From: Kosakonia sp. BYX6
GTDB lineage: Bacteria; Pseudomonadota; Gammaproteobacteria; Enterobacterales; Enterobacteriaceae
Direction: 5' to 3'
NCBI RefSeq assembly: GCF_038449125.1
Contig: NZ_CP151800.1
Location: 4,250,406 to 4,314,405, forward strand
Length of the DNA: 64,000 nucleotides
Of the stretch, positions 1 to 9,207 are shown in pieces. How positions within the stretch are numbered: position 1 is the stretch's first letter; each line of letters begins with the position of its first letter. A program made the translations under genes and the position numbers. Below the pieces are notes generated by a model, which saw nothing but the letters and a program-made list of their open reading frames with translations, made no database searches and was not told the DNA's origin.

Positions 1-20
1 ACCAACTGAGCTATTCCCGC
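1..20 (-). tRNA. tRNA-Gly (GCC), 5' part only
   Basis: The first 20 bases are the reverse complement of the first 20 bases of the complete tRNA-Gly at 84-159. This is the 5' end (acceptor strand and D stem) of another copy, and the rest lies left of the window. Tandem tRNA-Gly(GCC) genes next to orn match the glyV/glyX/glyY cluster of E. coli. Confidence 0.9.
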
Positions 21-83
21 ATATTTACCCGGATTCAGCGTCAATACCGAAACCAGTAAATCTGGATGGTGCATTTCAAATTT

Positions 84-159
<76 letters not shown>

Positions 160-414
160 TTATCATCGATTTTTCAGGAAGTTAAAAATCTTTTTCGCTG
201 AAATTTCGTGATACCGTGTTGCACATTTCTGTGTCTTCACGGGAGGCGCATTATACGAGAAATCCTTCCTGCTGCAAGCCCCTGAAAGCAAATTTTCGCT
301 TTTTTTGTTTAACTGCCGATTTAATCGACAAAACGCGCGTTTTTACAGCAAAGTCGCGCCAGTACTGGCTTGCAGGGGCGCGAAAAAAATCCCCGGCCCT
401 GCACAACCATCGCA

Positions 415-960
415 TTACAGCTTAATAAAGTGCTCGCGATAGTAAGCCAGTTCCGCCACGGATTCGCGGATGTCATCCAGCGCCTGGTGGGTGTTCTGTT
501 TTTTCAACCCTTCCAGTACGTCTGGCTTCCAGCGGCGTGCCAACTCTTTCAATGTGCTGACATCCAGATAGCGATAATGGAAGTACGCTTCCAGTTCCGG
601 CATGTACTTAAACAGAAAACGACGATCCTGACCGATACTGTTCCCGCAAATTGGCGATTTACCTGCCGGTACCCACTCTTTCAAAAATTCAATGGTTGCC
701 AGTTCCGCCGCGCGGTCGTCAAGCTGGCTGGCTTTCACGCGATCCACCAAACCGCTGCCGGTATGGGTACGCACGTTCCAGTCATCCATTAATGCCAGTT
801 GCGCATCGGATTGGTGCACCGCGATCACCGGCCCCTCGGCCAGGATGTTCAGATTTGCGTCTGTTACCAGCGTTGCGATCTCAATAATGCGATCGCGCTC
901 GGGATCTAAGCCCGTCATCTCCAGATCGATCCAAATGAGGTTGTTTTCATTTGCGCTCAT
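415..960 (-). CDS. orn: Oligoribonuclease
   Basis: Orn degrades two- to five-nucleotide RNA fragments to mononucleotides in the cytoplasm, finishing mRNA decay. The 181-residue product matches the usual family length. It shows the DEDDh exonuclease pattern: Asp12 and Glu14 in IDLEMTG, and the C-terminal H..LDDI.ES motif near residues 158-165. A longer open frame extends upstream, but the start at MSANEN was chosen because it gives the E. coli-like N-terminus and leaves a normal divergent spacer of 94 bp to rsgA. The gene order tRNA-Gly, orn, rsgA is the conserved enterobacterial one. Confidence 0.97.
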   Translation of the reverse strand: MSANENNLIWIDLEMTGLDPERDRIIEIATLVTDANLNILAEGPVIAVHQSDAQLALMDDWNVRTHTGSGLVDRVKASQLDDRAAELATIEFLKEWVPAGKSPICGNSIGQDRRFLFKYMPELEAYFHYRYLDVSTLKELARRWKPDVLEGLKKQNTHQALDDIRESVAELAYYREHFIKL

Positions 961-1054
961 GCTATTTTCCACCCTTCTCGCGTCACTATATTCATCTAGA
1001 ATTGCGTGTATCATAGAGGTTTTGCCCATCCAGGGCGACCAGGAGCCAGCACGA

Positions 1055-2110
1055 TTGAGTAAAAATAAACTCTCCAAAGGACAACAGCGCCGCGTAAAAG
1101 CGAATCATCAGCGCCGACTCAAAACGTCTGCGGAGAAAGCCGACTACGATGACAACCTGTTCGGCGAACCGTCCGAAGGGGTGGTGATCAGCCGCTTCGG
1201 GATGCATGCCGATGTCGAATCCGCCGACGGCGAAGTGCACCGCTGCAACATTCGCCGCACGATCCGCTCGCTGGTGACCGGCGATCGCGTGGTCTGGCGT
1301 CCAGGCAAAACTGCGGCAGAAGGCGTGAACGTCAAAGGCATTGTTGAAGCTGTGCATGAGCGCACTTCCGTGCTGACGCGCCCGGACTTTTACGATGGCG
1401 TAAAACCCATCGCCGCGAATATCGATCAGATAATCGTGGTCTCCGCTATCCTGCCTGAACTTTCGCTCAACATTATCGATCGTTATCTGGTTGCCTGCGA
1501 AACGTTGCAGGTTGAACCGCTGATCGTCCTGAACAAAACTGATCTGCTGGACGAAGACGGTATGAAGTTCGTCAATGAGCAGATGGATATCTACCGTGAA
1601 ATTGGTTACCGCGTGTTGATGGTTTCCAGCCACGCCAAAGATGGCCTGGAACCACTCGTTGAGGCGTTAACCGACCGTATAAGCATTTTCGCGGGCCAGT
1701 CCGGCGTGGGTAAATCAAGCCTGCTCAACGCGCTGCTCGGTTTGCAGGAAGAGCGAATCCTTACCAATGACGTTTCCGGTGTCTCCGGCCTCGGGCAGCA
1801 CACCACCACAGCCGCGCGCCTTTATCACTTCCCGCACGGCGGCGATGTGATTGATTCCCCGGGCGTGCGCGAGTTCGGCCTTTGGCATCTCGAGCCGGAA
1901 CAAATTACTCACGGGTTTGTCGAATTCCATGATTTTCTCGGCCATTGCAAATACCGTGATTGCAAGCATGATACCGATCCAGGTTGTGCCATTCGCGAAG
2001 CGGTAGAAAACGGCAAAATTGCGGAAAGCCGTTTCGAAAATTATCACCGTATTCTGGAAAGCATGTCGCAGGTAAAAACGCGTAAAAGCTTTTCTGAAAC
2101 AGATGACTGA
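1055..2110 (+). CDS. rsgA: Ribosome small-subunit-dependent GTPase RsgA
   Basis: RsgA is a circularly permuted GTPase that acts late in 30S subunit assembly and helps release RbfA. The 351-residue product has an OB-fold N-terminus, the permuted G motifs (NKTD near residue 165, then GQSGVGKSS near residue 212, then DSPG near 265) and a C-terminal zinc knuckle (C.....CKHDTDPGC near 300). The start is the TTG at 1055: it gives [12 protein letters not shown], as in E. coli, where the start is also TTG, and AGGAG lies at 1041-1045. The frame is open further upstream, but that part is antisense to orn. Confidence 0.96.
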   Translation: MSKNKLSKGQQRRVKANHQRRLKTSAEKADYDDNLFGEPSEGVVISRFGMHADVESADGEVHRCNIRRTIRSLVTGDRVVWRPGKTAAEGVNVKGIVEAVHERTSVLTRPDFYDGVKPIAANIDQIIVVSAILPELSLNIIDRYLVACETLQVEPLIVLNKTDLLDEDGMKFVNEQMDIYREIGYRVLMVSSHAKDGLEPLVEALTDRISIFAGQSGVGKSSLLNALLGLQEERILTNDVSGVSGLGQHTTTAARLYHFPHGGDVIDSPGVREFGLWHLEPEQITHGFVEFHDFLGHCKYRDCKHDTDPGCAIREAVENGKIAESRFENYHRILESMSQVKTRKSFSETDD

Positions 2111-2210
2111 CAACTAAGCTAAGCGTCGCTAGAATCGTCCCCTTTTTGAAAAGACTCCGGCGTTTGCGCGTCGGGTCAGGAACGACAAAAACAATAGCCT
2201 GGAGGCTACC

Positions 2211-3182
2211 TTGTTAAATTCATTCAAACTTTCGCTTCAATACATTCTGCCGAAACTGTGGCTCACTCGCCTGGCGGGCTGGGGCGCAAGCAAACGTGCA
2301 GGCTGGCTGACCAAACTGGTTATCGATCTGTTCGTGAAATACTACAAGGTCGATATGAAAGAAGCGCAGAAGCCGGACACCGCCAGCTACCGCTCCTTTA
2401 ACGACTTCTTCGTGCGCCCGCTGCGCGACGATGTACGCCCGCTCAATACCGACCCGAATGTGCTGGTGATGCCAGCAGACGGCGTGGTAAGCCAGCTTGG
2501 CGGCATCGACAATGACAAAATCCTGCAAGCCAAAGGCCACAATTACAGCCTCGAAGCGCTGCTGGCGGGCAACTACACGATGGCGGATCTGTTCCGTAAC
2601 GGTAGCTTCGTCACGACTTACCTCTCCCCCCGCGACTATCATCGCGTGCATATGCCCTGCAACGGTATTCTGCGTGAAATGATTTACGTGCCGGGCGATC
2701 TCTTCTCCGTAAACCATTTGACCGCGCAAAACGTGCCAAACCTGTTTGCCCGTAACGAGCGCGTGATTTGCCTGTTCGATACTGAATTTGGCCCGATGGC
2801 GCAAATTCTTGTCGGCGCGACGATTGTCGGCAGTATCGAAACCGTGTGGGCCGGTACCATTACGCCGCCGCGCGAAGGCATCATCAAGCGCTGGACATGG
2901 CCTGCGGGCGACAACGAAGGCGCCGTTGCCTTGTTGAAAGGCCAGGAAATGGGCCGCTTCAAGCTGGGTTCTACCGTTATCAACCTGTTTGCGCCGGGCA
3001 AAGTGAAGCTGGCGGAGCAGTTGCAGAGCCTGTCGGTTACCAAGATTGGTCAGCCGCTGGCCGTTTCCACAGAGCCTTTCATCCCTGTCGATATCGAAGA
3101 ACCGGCCCCGTTGCCGGAAGCCGAAATCAAAGCGGAACATGACGCCAGCCCGCTGGTCGACGACAAGAAAGACGAAAGCTAA
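2211..3182 (+). CDS. psd: Phosphatidylserine decarboxylase proenzyme
   Basis: Psd makes phosphatidylethanolamine from phosphatidylserine at the inner membrane. The 323-residue proenzyme cuts itself at the LGST motif (near residue 252-255), turning the serine into the pyruvoyl group of the small subunit. The start is TTG at 2211 behind GGAGG at 2201-2205, and the product begins [20 protein letters not shown], close to the E. coli protein. The Pro/Glu-rich C-terminus ends DDKKDES. mscM follows 23 bp downstream, so the two probably share a transcript, as in E. coli. Confidence 0.97.
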   Translation: MLNSFKLSLQYILPKLWLTRLAGWGASKRAGWLTKLVIDLFVKYYKVDMKEAQKPDTASYRSFNDFFVRPLRDDVRPLNTDPNVLVMPADGVVSQLGGIDNDKILQAKGHNYSLEALLAGNYTMADLFRNGSFVTTYLSPRDYHRVHMPCNGILREMIYVPGDLFSVNHLTAQNVPNLFARNERVICLFDTEFGPMAQILVGATIVGSIETVWAGTITPPREGIIKRWTWPAGDNEGAVALLKGQEMGRFKLGSTVINLFAPGKVKLAEQLQSLSVTKIGQPLAVSTEPFIPVDIEEPAPLPEAEIKAEHDASPLVDDKKDES

Positions 3183-3205
3183 GCCTCACGCAGGGAGAGA
3201 CTAGA

Positions 3206-6200
3206 GTGCGCCTGATTATCGCTTTTCTGATGGCCTGGTGCCTCAGTCAGGGAGCCGTTGCCGCAACGGCTCCCGATGCCCGACAAATCACCCAGGAACT
3301 GGAGCAAGCCAAAGCGGCGAAAAATACGCCGGATCAGGCGGAAACCGTCGAGACGCTCCAGGCTGCGCTTAACGCGCTCGAAGAACGCAAAGGTTCGCTT
3401 GAGCGCGCCCAGCAGTATCAACAAATCATTGATAACTACCCTAAACTCTCCCGCTCTCTGCGCTCTCAGCTGGATAACCTGCGCGATGAACCGCAGTCCG
3501 CACCGGCAGGCATGAGCAGCGACGCGCTGAATCAAGAGATTTTGCAAGTCAGCAGCCAGTTGCTGGAGAAAACCCGCCTCGCACAGCAAGAGCAAGAGCG
3601 CGCGCGGGAAATCAGCGATTCATTAAGCCAACTTCCCCAACAGCAGACCGATGCCCGCCGCCAGGTCACCGAAGTGGAACGCCGCCTGGGGGCGCAAACG
3701 ACCAATACGCCGCTTGCTCAGGCGCAAAACTTTAGCGCGCAAGCCGAATCGGCAAAATTAAAAGCGCTGGTCGATGAACTGGAACTGGCGCAATTGTCGG
3801 CCAATAACCGCCAGGAATTGGCACGTATGCGCGCCGAACTGGCGCAAAAACAGAGCCAGCAACTGGATGCTTATTTGCAGACTCTGCGTAATCAACTCAA
3901 CAGCCAGCGCCAACGCGAAGCGGAACAGGCGCTGGAGAGCACTGAGTTACTGGCGGAAAACAGCGCCAACTTGCCCGCCGGTATTGTCGAGCAGTTCCGC
4001 ATTAACCGTGAATTGTCGCAGGCGCTGAACCAACAAGCGCAGCGCATGGATTTGGTCGCCTCCCAGCAACGCCAGGCCACCGGCCAAACCTTGCAGGTTC
4101 GTCAGGCGTTAAATACGTTGCGGGAGCAATCTCAGTGGCTCGGTGCCTCCAATATGCTGGGCGAAGCGCTGCGCGCGCAGGTCGCCAGGTTGCCGGAAAT
4201 GCCGAAGCCGCAGCAGTTAGATACCGAAATGGCGCAGTTGCGTGTTCACCGCATGCGTTACGAAGATCTGTTGAATAAGCAACCGCAACTGCGGCAGATT
4301 CGCCAGGCCGACGGCAAGGCACTGACCGCCGAACAAAACCGCATTCTGGAAGCGCAATTACGCACGCAGCGCGAATTGCTGACCTCCCTGTTGCAGGGCG
4401 GCGATACGTTGATCCTCGAGTTGACCAAGCTCAAAGTCTCCAACAGCCAACTGGAGGACGCCCTCAAAGAGGTGAACGAGGCCACCCACCGTTACCTGTT
4501 CTGGACGGCGGATGTCAGCCCGATGAGCTTCGCCTGGCCTATCGAAATCGTGCAGGATCTGCGCCGTTTGCTGTCGCTGGATACCATCAGCCAGTTGGGC
4601 AAAGCCAGCGCAATGGTGCTGACCAGCAAAGAAACTTTGTTCCCGCTGTTTGGCGCGCTGATTCTGGTGGGCTTCAGTATTTACTCGCGTCGACATTTCA
4701 CCCGCTTCCTTGAACGCTCCAGCGCGCGCGTCGGTAAAGTGACGCAGGATCACTTCTGGCTCACCATGCGCACCGTGTTCTGGTCAATTCTCGTCGCCTC
4801 GCCGTTGCCAGTGCTATGGGCAACGCTGGGGTACTGTTTACAAGAAGCCTGGCCCTACCCGCTGGCGGTAGCGATTGGCGATGGCGTAACCGCCACCGTG
4901 CCGCTGCTGTGGGTGGTGATGATTTGCGCCGCGTTTGCTCGCCCAACGGGCTTGTTTGTCGCGCACTTCGGCTGGCCGCGTAACCGCGTGGCGCGCGGGA
5001 TGCGTTATTATCTGATGAGCATCGGATTGATCGTGCCGCTGATCATGGCGTTGATCATGTTCGATAACCTCAACGATCGGGAGTTCTCCGGATCGCTTGG
5101 GCGGCTGTGCTTTATTCTGATCTGCGGCGCGCTGGCGATGGTGACGCTGAGCCTGAAACGCGCCGGCATCCCGCTGTATGTCGATAAGAGCGGCAACAGC
5201 GACAATATGCCTAACCGGCTGTTGTGGAATCTAATGCTATGCGCGCCTCTGTCGGCGATCCTGGCGTCGGCGGTTGGTTATCTGGCCACCGCGCAAGCGC
5301 TGCTGGCGCGCCTGGAAACCTCCGTCGCCATCTGGTTCTTGCTGCTGGTGATCTATCACATCATTCGCCGTTGGATGCTGATCCAGCGCCGTCGCCTGGC
5401 GTTCGAACGCGCCCGCCATCGCCGGGCGGAGATCCTCGCCCAACGCGCGCGCGGCGAAGAAGATTCGGCGCATCAAACCAGTACCGAAGGCACGGCGGAT
5501 GTGGATGAGCCGGAAGTCGATCTGGATGCTATCAGCGTTCAGTCTCTGCGCCTGGTGCGCTCGATTCTGATGCTGATCGCCTTGCTCTCGGTAATTGTGC
5601 TGTGGTCGGAAATCCATTCGGCTTTTGGCTTCCTGGAAAATATTCCGCTGTGGGATGTCACATCCACGGTGCAGGGGGTGGAAAGCCTCGAACCGATTAC
5701 CCTCGGCGCGGTGTTGATTGCCATCCTGGTGTTTATTATCACCACACAACTGGTGCGTAACCTCCCGGCGCTGCTGGAGCTGGCATTATTGCAGCATCTG
5801 GAGCTAACGCCAGGCACCGGTTACGCCATTACCACCATCACCAAATATCTGCTGATGCTGTTTGGCGGGCTGGTGGGCTTCTCGATGATCGGTATTGAAT
5901 GGGCCAAGTTGCAGTGGCTGGTAGCTGCACTCGGCGTCGGGCTGGGTTTTGGTTTGCAGGAGATCTTCGCCAACTTTATTTCCGGCCTGATCATTTTGTT
6001 TGAAAAACCGATTCGCATTGGCGATACGGTAACGATCCGCGATTTGACCGGTAGCATCACCAAGATCAATACGCGCGCCACCACGATCAGCGACTGGGAT
6101 CGCAAAGAGATCATCGTGCCGAATAAGGCGTTTATCACCGAGCAGTTTATCAACTGGTCGCTGTCGGATTCGGTCACGCGTGTGGTGCTGACCGTACCGG

Positions 6201-6538
6201 CACCGGCTGATGCTAACAGCGAAGAGGTAACACAAATCCTCTACACCGCCGCTGAGCGTTGTTCGCTGGTGATTGATAACCCGGCCCCGGAAGTGTTCCT
6301 TGTCGATTTGCAGCAAGGTTTGCAACTGTTTGAATTGCGCATCTATGCCGCTGAGATGGGGCATCGCATGCCGCTGCGCCATGAAATCCACCAGTTGATT
6401 CTGGCGGGCTTCCGCGAACACGGGATCGATTTGCCGTTCCCACCGTTCCAGATGCGCCTCGAAAGCCTCGACGGTAAACGCACCGCCAGAACGCTCTCTT
6501 CAGCAGGCAGAAACAGCCGCCCGGCGGGAAGTTTGTAG
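3206..6538 (+). CDS. mscM: Miniconductance mechanosensitive channel MscM (YjeP)
   Basis: This large MscS-family channel releases solutes on mild hypo-osmotic shock. The 1110-residue product has a signal peptide (about 1-20, ending AVAA), a long periplasmic region rich in Gln/Glu/Arg coiled coil (about 25-470), a set of membrane helices (about 480-870) and the MscS pore and beta domain (about 890-1080, with GLGFGLQEIFANFISGLI and then EKPIRIGDTV). Length is that of E. coli YjeP (1107). The start is GTG at 3206 with GGGAGA a few bases upstream. It lies directly behind psd. Confidence 0.95.
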   Translation: MRLIIAFLMAWCLSQGAVAATAPDARQITQELEQAKAAKNTPDQAETVETLQAALNALEERKGSLERAQQYQQIIDNYPKLSRSLRSQLDNLRDEPQSAPAGMSSDALNQEILQVSSQLLEKTRLAQQEQERAREISDSLSQLPQQQTDARRQVTEVERRLGAQTTNTPLAQAQNFSAQAESAKLKALVDELELAQLSANNRQELARMRAELAQKQSQQLDAYLQTLRNQLNSQRQREAEQALESTELLAENSANLPAGIVEQFRINRELSQALNQQAQRMDLVASQQRQATGQTLQVRQALNTLREQSQWLGASNMLGEALRAQVARLPEMPKPQQLDTEMAQLRVHRMRYEDLLNKQPQLRQIRQADGKALTAEQNRILEAQLRTQRELLTSLLQGGDTLILELTKLKVSNSQLEDALKEVNEATHRYLFWTADVSPMSFAWPIEIVQDLRRLLSLDTISQLGKASAMVLTSKETLFPLFGALILVGFSIYSRRHFTRFLERSSARVGKVTQDHFWLTMRTVFWSILVASPLPVLWATLGYCLQEAWPYPLAVAIGDGVTATVPLLWVVMICAAFARPTGLFVAHFGWPRNRVARGMRYYLMSIGLIVPLIMALIMFDNLNDREFSGSLGRLCFILICGALAMVTLSLKRAGIPLYVDKSGNSDNMPNRLLWNLMLCAPLSAILASAVGYLATAQALLARLETSVAIWFLLLVIYHIIRRWMLIQRRRLAFERARHRRAEILAQRARGEEDSAHQTSTEGTADVDEPEVDLDAISVQSLRLVRSILMLIALLSVIVLWSEIHSAFGFLENIPLWDVTSTVQGVESLEPITLGAVLIAILVFIITTQLVRNLPALLELALLQHLELTPGTGYAITTITKYLLMLFGGLVGFSMIGIEWAKLQWLVAALGVGLGFGLQEIFANFISGLIILFEKPIRIGDTVTIRDLTGSITKINTRATTISDWDRKEIIVPNKAFITEQFINWSLSDSVTRVVLTVPAPADANSEEVTQILYTAAERCSLVIDNPAPEVFLVDLQQGLQLFELRIYAAEMGHRMPLRHEIHQLILAGFREHGIDLPFPPFQMRLESLDGKRTARTLSSAGRNSRPAGSL

Positions 6539-6560
6539 TTTTGGAAATTGGCTAACTGCC

Positions 6561-6645
6561 TGATGGTGCTGCGCTTATCAGCGCCTACAAACCCATGATT
6601 AACGAGTTTTGTAGGCCGGGTAAGGCGTAGCCGCTACCCGGCAAA
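6561..6645. repeat. REP/BIME-type palindromic element pair
   Basis: Two imperfect inverted halves follow mscM: TGGTGCTGCGCTTATCAGCG then CCTACAAA, and facing it TTTGTAGGCCGGGTAAGGCG then TAGCCGCTACCCGGC. The TTGTAGGCCGG..AAGGCG core is that of the enterobacterial REP (PU) sequence. Such pairs sit in 3' untranslated regions and can stabilise upstream mRNA or terminate transcription. Confidence 0.8.
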
Positions 6646-6665
6646 ACGCACGTATCATCTGGCGA

Positions 6666-6980
6666 TTACAAGCAAAGCTGATAGCGCATGAAAAATCGCC
6701 ATATCCAAAAAGCAAAAACGGCGAGTAACGTGAGATAAAGAAACCAATGACGCTGTTTTTTCCAAACCAGTAGATATATGTACGGGAAAAACAGCGGGAT
6801 CGTGATGACCTTTCCCACATCGCGAATATCATCATTTCCAATGTATGTCATTAAATCACATATATTTTTTATGCTTCCACCATCAATAAGCCACTCTTTA
6901 TCCTGAGCCGAAAAGAATGAGATCAGGAGAACAGAGAGCCAGAACCAGACAAAGCCAAGTGTAAATCCCTTCCAGCGCAT
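6666..6980 (-). CDS. Small membrane protein of unknown function
   Basis: I do not recognise this 104-residue protein. It has a hydrophobic N-terminal segment (about 7-26, FTLGFVWFWLSVLLISFF), a polar middle that probably faces the periplasm, and two C-terminal hydrophobic segments (about 58-72 and 80-96) separated by KKQRHW. Its start follows directly on the stop codon of the upstream gene (7700-6981) with no spacer, so the two form one operon. The pair is AT-rich compared with mscM and epmA on either side and has no counterpart here in E. coli K-12, which suggests acquisition. Confidence 0.7.
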   Translation of the reverse strand: MRWKGFTLGFVWFWLSVLLISFFSAQDKEWLIDGGSIKNICDLMTYIGNDDIRDVGKVITIPLFFPYIYLLVWKKQRHWFLYLTLLAVFAFWIWRFFMRYQLCL

Positions 6981-7700
6981 CTAATTTCCTCGCATGATTT
7001 TCATCAGACTGTCTTTCTTTTCAATAATTCGGCGACCATATTCACTATATATTCTTGCGGAAGTACCCGTCTCAGCCTGTATTGAATCGATAAAATCAGC
7101 TTTGATTCTCTCAATACCGCGGTTATATCTTGAACCGGCCAATATTATCTGCTCATCCGTCAGATTGAAAGTATCGCCTCCAGGATTGTCATGAAGAATG
7201 AGATCACGAAGATGAAATGCAACAACCCTGATATTGAAACGATTATCAAGCAAGCATTGCGAAAGTTTGTATTGTTGAAAGGATGTAAGCGTGTCCGGCC
7301 TGATACCTATCGTTTGAGCAGCAGTTCGGAGCTGTATTGCAATCGAACCGACAGAGGTAGAGTTAGAATATGAATTATCTGATTTTCTCATAATTTCTTC
7401 TAATAATTGCCTAAATTGTAATACACCAGTACTTTTAAATCGTTCAGGAGTGCCACCGACTTCAGAAACGGCAACTCCAGCAAGCAATAGCTCAGGGATC
7501 TGGGCCTCTCGGGCAAACTGTTTAATCATTTCCCTGTGATGGATTAGCCAAGCTGTTTTATAGAGCCACAAATACGCCGTTCCGGTAATGTAATTCCAAT
7601 TGTCAGGAAGCGCATACCAACGAAAGAAATCAAACCCATCCCAATGAGGAAAGCCTTCTTTATCGACCTTACAAAATAATAACGAATCGTCCATGACCAT
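6981..7700 (-). CDS. Uncharacterised protein, possible lysozyme-like fold
   Basis: This is a 239-residue protein I cannot name. Weak hints of a lysozyme or transglycosylase fold are LLAGVAVSEVGGTPERF (about 82-98, with a Glu where muramidases carry theirs) and QIILAGSRYNRGIER (about 186-200, like the AxxYNxG motif). There is no signal peptide. The gene is first in a two-gene operon with a small membrane protein directly downstream, an arrangement seen for cell-wall-active or effector-like pairs. The function is inferred only from these motif resemblances. Base composition is clearly more AT-rich than the core genes beside it. Confidence 0.6.
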   Translation of the reverse strand: MVMDDSLLFCKVDKEGFPHWDGFDFFRWYALPDNWNYITGTAYLWLYKTAWLIHHREMIKQFAREAQIPELLLAGVAVSEVGGTPERFKSTGVLQFRQLLEEIMRKSDNSYSNSTSVGSIAIQLRTAAQTIGIRPDTLTSFQQYKLSQCLLDNRFNIRVVAFHLRDLILHDNPGGDTFNLTDEQIILAGSRYNRGIERIKADFIDSIQAETGTSARIYSEYGRRIIEKKDSLMKIMRGN

Positions 7701-7882
7701 TCCTTGTCCATTTACGAAATTTATATTAAAGAATATTTCAAATTAAATAGTAATCACGATGAGAAATAAATACCGTGATATATATCGGAAAGATAACTTA
7801 ATTAAATGGTCACAACAGAAAGAAAATAAAGGAATAAATAAAATGAATTTATTTTTTAGATATATTCAAAAGGTTATTAATT

Positions 7883-7913
7883 CAGGGGCGCAATATTATG
7901 CCCCCTGTTTTTT
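7883..7913 (+). terminator. Intrinsic terminator, possibly bidirectional
   Basis: CAGGGG and CCCCCTG pair around an AT-rich loop, followed on the plus strand by TTTTTT. On the minus strand the hairpin lies just past the epmA stop codon but has only AATTAAT behind it. It therefore separates epmA from the AT-rich insertion to its left. Confidence 0.6.
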
Positions 7914-7921
7914 AGGAAAAA

Positions 7922-8899
7922 TTATGCCCTGTCGACAGTAAACGCCATCACTTCTGCGATGCTTTCCGCCTGTAACGCCAGCATCACCAGGCGATCGACA
8001 CCCAGCGCCACGCCGGAGCAATCCGGCAGGCCGGCTTTCAGGGCTTCCAGCAGGTTGACGTCTACCGGCTGCTGCGGCAATCCGCGCGCGGCACGCTTGC
8101 GGTTATCCTGCTCGAAACGTTGCTGCTGCTCGCGGGCGTCGGTCAATTCATGGAAACCATTCGCCAGCTCGATGCCTTTGAAGTACACCTCAAAACGCTC
8201 GGCAACACGGTGATCTTCCGTACTGATCTGTGCCAGTGCCGCCTGGCTCGCCGGGAAGTGGTAAACAAAGGTCGGCCGCTCTTTGCCGATCTGCGGTTCC
8301 ACACCCATGGTAAACAGCAGTTGCAGCAAGGTATCTCTGTCTTCTTCTGTATCGGCGATATTGCTCAGATCGAGTTTCGCCGCCACTTCGCGCAACTGGG
8401 TTTTATCCGCAGAGAGCGGATCCACTTCCAGATAACGCTGAAACGCTTGTTGATAAGAGAGGGATTCCGCCGCCGGGCACTCCAGCACCTGTTGCAGCAA
8501 ATCATCCACCTCATTCATCAATCGGTACATGTCATAGTGCGGACGATACCATTCGAGCATGGTAAATTCAGGATTGTGATGACGCCCCATCTCTTCATTA
8601 CGGAAGCTGCGGCACAGCTGGAACACCGGGCCGCAACCCGCCGCCAGCAGGCGCTTCATGTGGTATTCCGGGCTGGTCATCAGATAGAGATTGATACCCT
8701 GAGAATGGCCTGGGCCAACAAAACGGGTTTCGAACGGGAACAGATGAACATCGGTTACCGTCGCCTGGCTCATACAGGGCGTTTCCACCTCAAGTACGCC
8801 ACGATCGGCAAAAAAGCGACGGATCTCCGCCATAATTGCCGCGCGTTTCAATAGATTGGGGATGGATGCGCTCGGCTGCCAGGTTGCCGTCTCGCTCAT
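7922..8899 (-). CDS. epmA: EF-P lysine34 (R)-beta-lysine ligase EpmA (PoxA/GenX)
   Basis: EpmA is a truncated class II lysyl-tRNA synthetase homologue that attaches (R)-beta-lysine to Lys34 of elongation factor P. The 325-residue product lacks the anticodon-binding domain of LysRS and keeps the class II motifs: motif 2 ([11 protein letters not shown] near 98-108) and motif 3 ([12 protein letters not shown] near 296-307). The start at [10 protein letters not shown] matches E. coli, and an open extension of 38 codons upstream was rejected. The target (efp) and the partner enzyme (epmB) are both in this window. Confidence 0.96.
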   Translation of the reverse strand: MSETATWQPSASIPNLLKRAAIMAEIRRFFADRGVLEVETPCMSQATVTDVHLFPFETRFVGPGHSQGINLYLMTSPEYHMKRLLAAGCGPVFQLCRSFRNEEMGRHHNPEFTMLEWYRPHYDMYRLMNEVDDLLQQVLECPAAESLSYQQAFQRYLEVDPLSADKTQLREVAAKLDLSNIADTEEDRDTLLQLLFTMGVEPQIGKERPTFVYHFPASQAALAQISTEDHRVAERFEVYFKGIELANGFHELTDAREQQQRFEQDNRKRAARGLPQQPVDVNLLEALKAGLPDCSGVALGVDRLVMLALQAESIAEVMAFTVDRA

Positions 8900-9019
8900 G
8901 GTACTTTCTCCGATTTCAGACAAGGGGACGAAGTCTACCCGCATCGATCCCCTGAGACAAATTTTGCACAAAAAATTTTCATTTATACTGGCTATAAATA
9001 TATAAAGACACATTTAGTG

Positions 9020-9033
9020 GTGATATCGATCAA
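9020..9033. promoter_or_regulatory. Second, upstream FNR/CRP-like palindrome
   Basis: GTGAT-ATCG-ATCAA differs at one position from the FNR consensus TTGAT-N4-ATCAA. It lies about 90 bp upstream of the likely frd start site, so it is in addition to the site at the position known from E. coli. It could also serve epmA or be fortuitous. Confidence 0.4.
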
Positions 9034-9069
9034 GTTCGCTGCTGTGTAATGCGACAGAACAGCAAAAAA

Positions 9070-9111
9070 ATCGAACGCATCAAATTTCCATGAAATCTCT
9101 ACGGTTATACT
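9070..9111 (+). promoter_or_regulatory. frdABCD promoter with FNR site
   Basis: ATCGAACGCATCAA at 9070-9083 lies in the position of the E. coli frd FNR site and keeps its right half. The -10 element TATACT lies at 9106-9111, as in E. coli, which puts the site centre about 42 bp before the expected start. FNR would switch the operon on without oxygen. The rest of the 308-bp gap between epmA and frdA holds no gene that I can see. Confidence 0.65.
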
Positions 9112-9135
9112 GCTCCTTACCCAAAAAGGAGCAGT
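9109..9135 (+). promoter_or_regulatory. Hairpin in the frdA leader
   Basis: ACTGCTCCTT and AAGGAGCAGT form a perfect 10-bp stem with a 7-base loop at the expected 5' end of the frd transcript. It overlaps the -10 region and start site. It may protect the mRNA 5' end; there is no T run, so it is not an obvious attenuator. Confidence 0.5.
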
Positions 9136-9207
9136 GGAACACTTCCGCAACTACCTTGAGCGCTTCTGGCTTATCGTTGCGGAACAACAATAATCTGGAG
9201 GAATGTC

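Noticed and set aside
7759..7941. Open frame of 60 codons left of epmA
   Set aside because: It runs through an intrinsic terminator hairpin and into the 3' end of epmA, and has no recognisable product.
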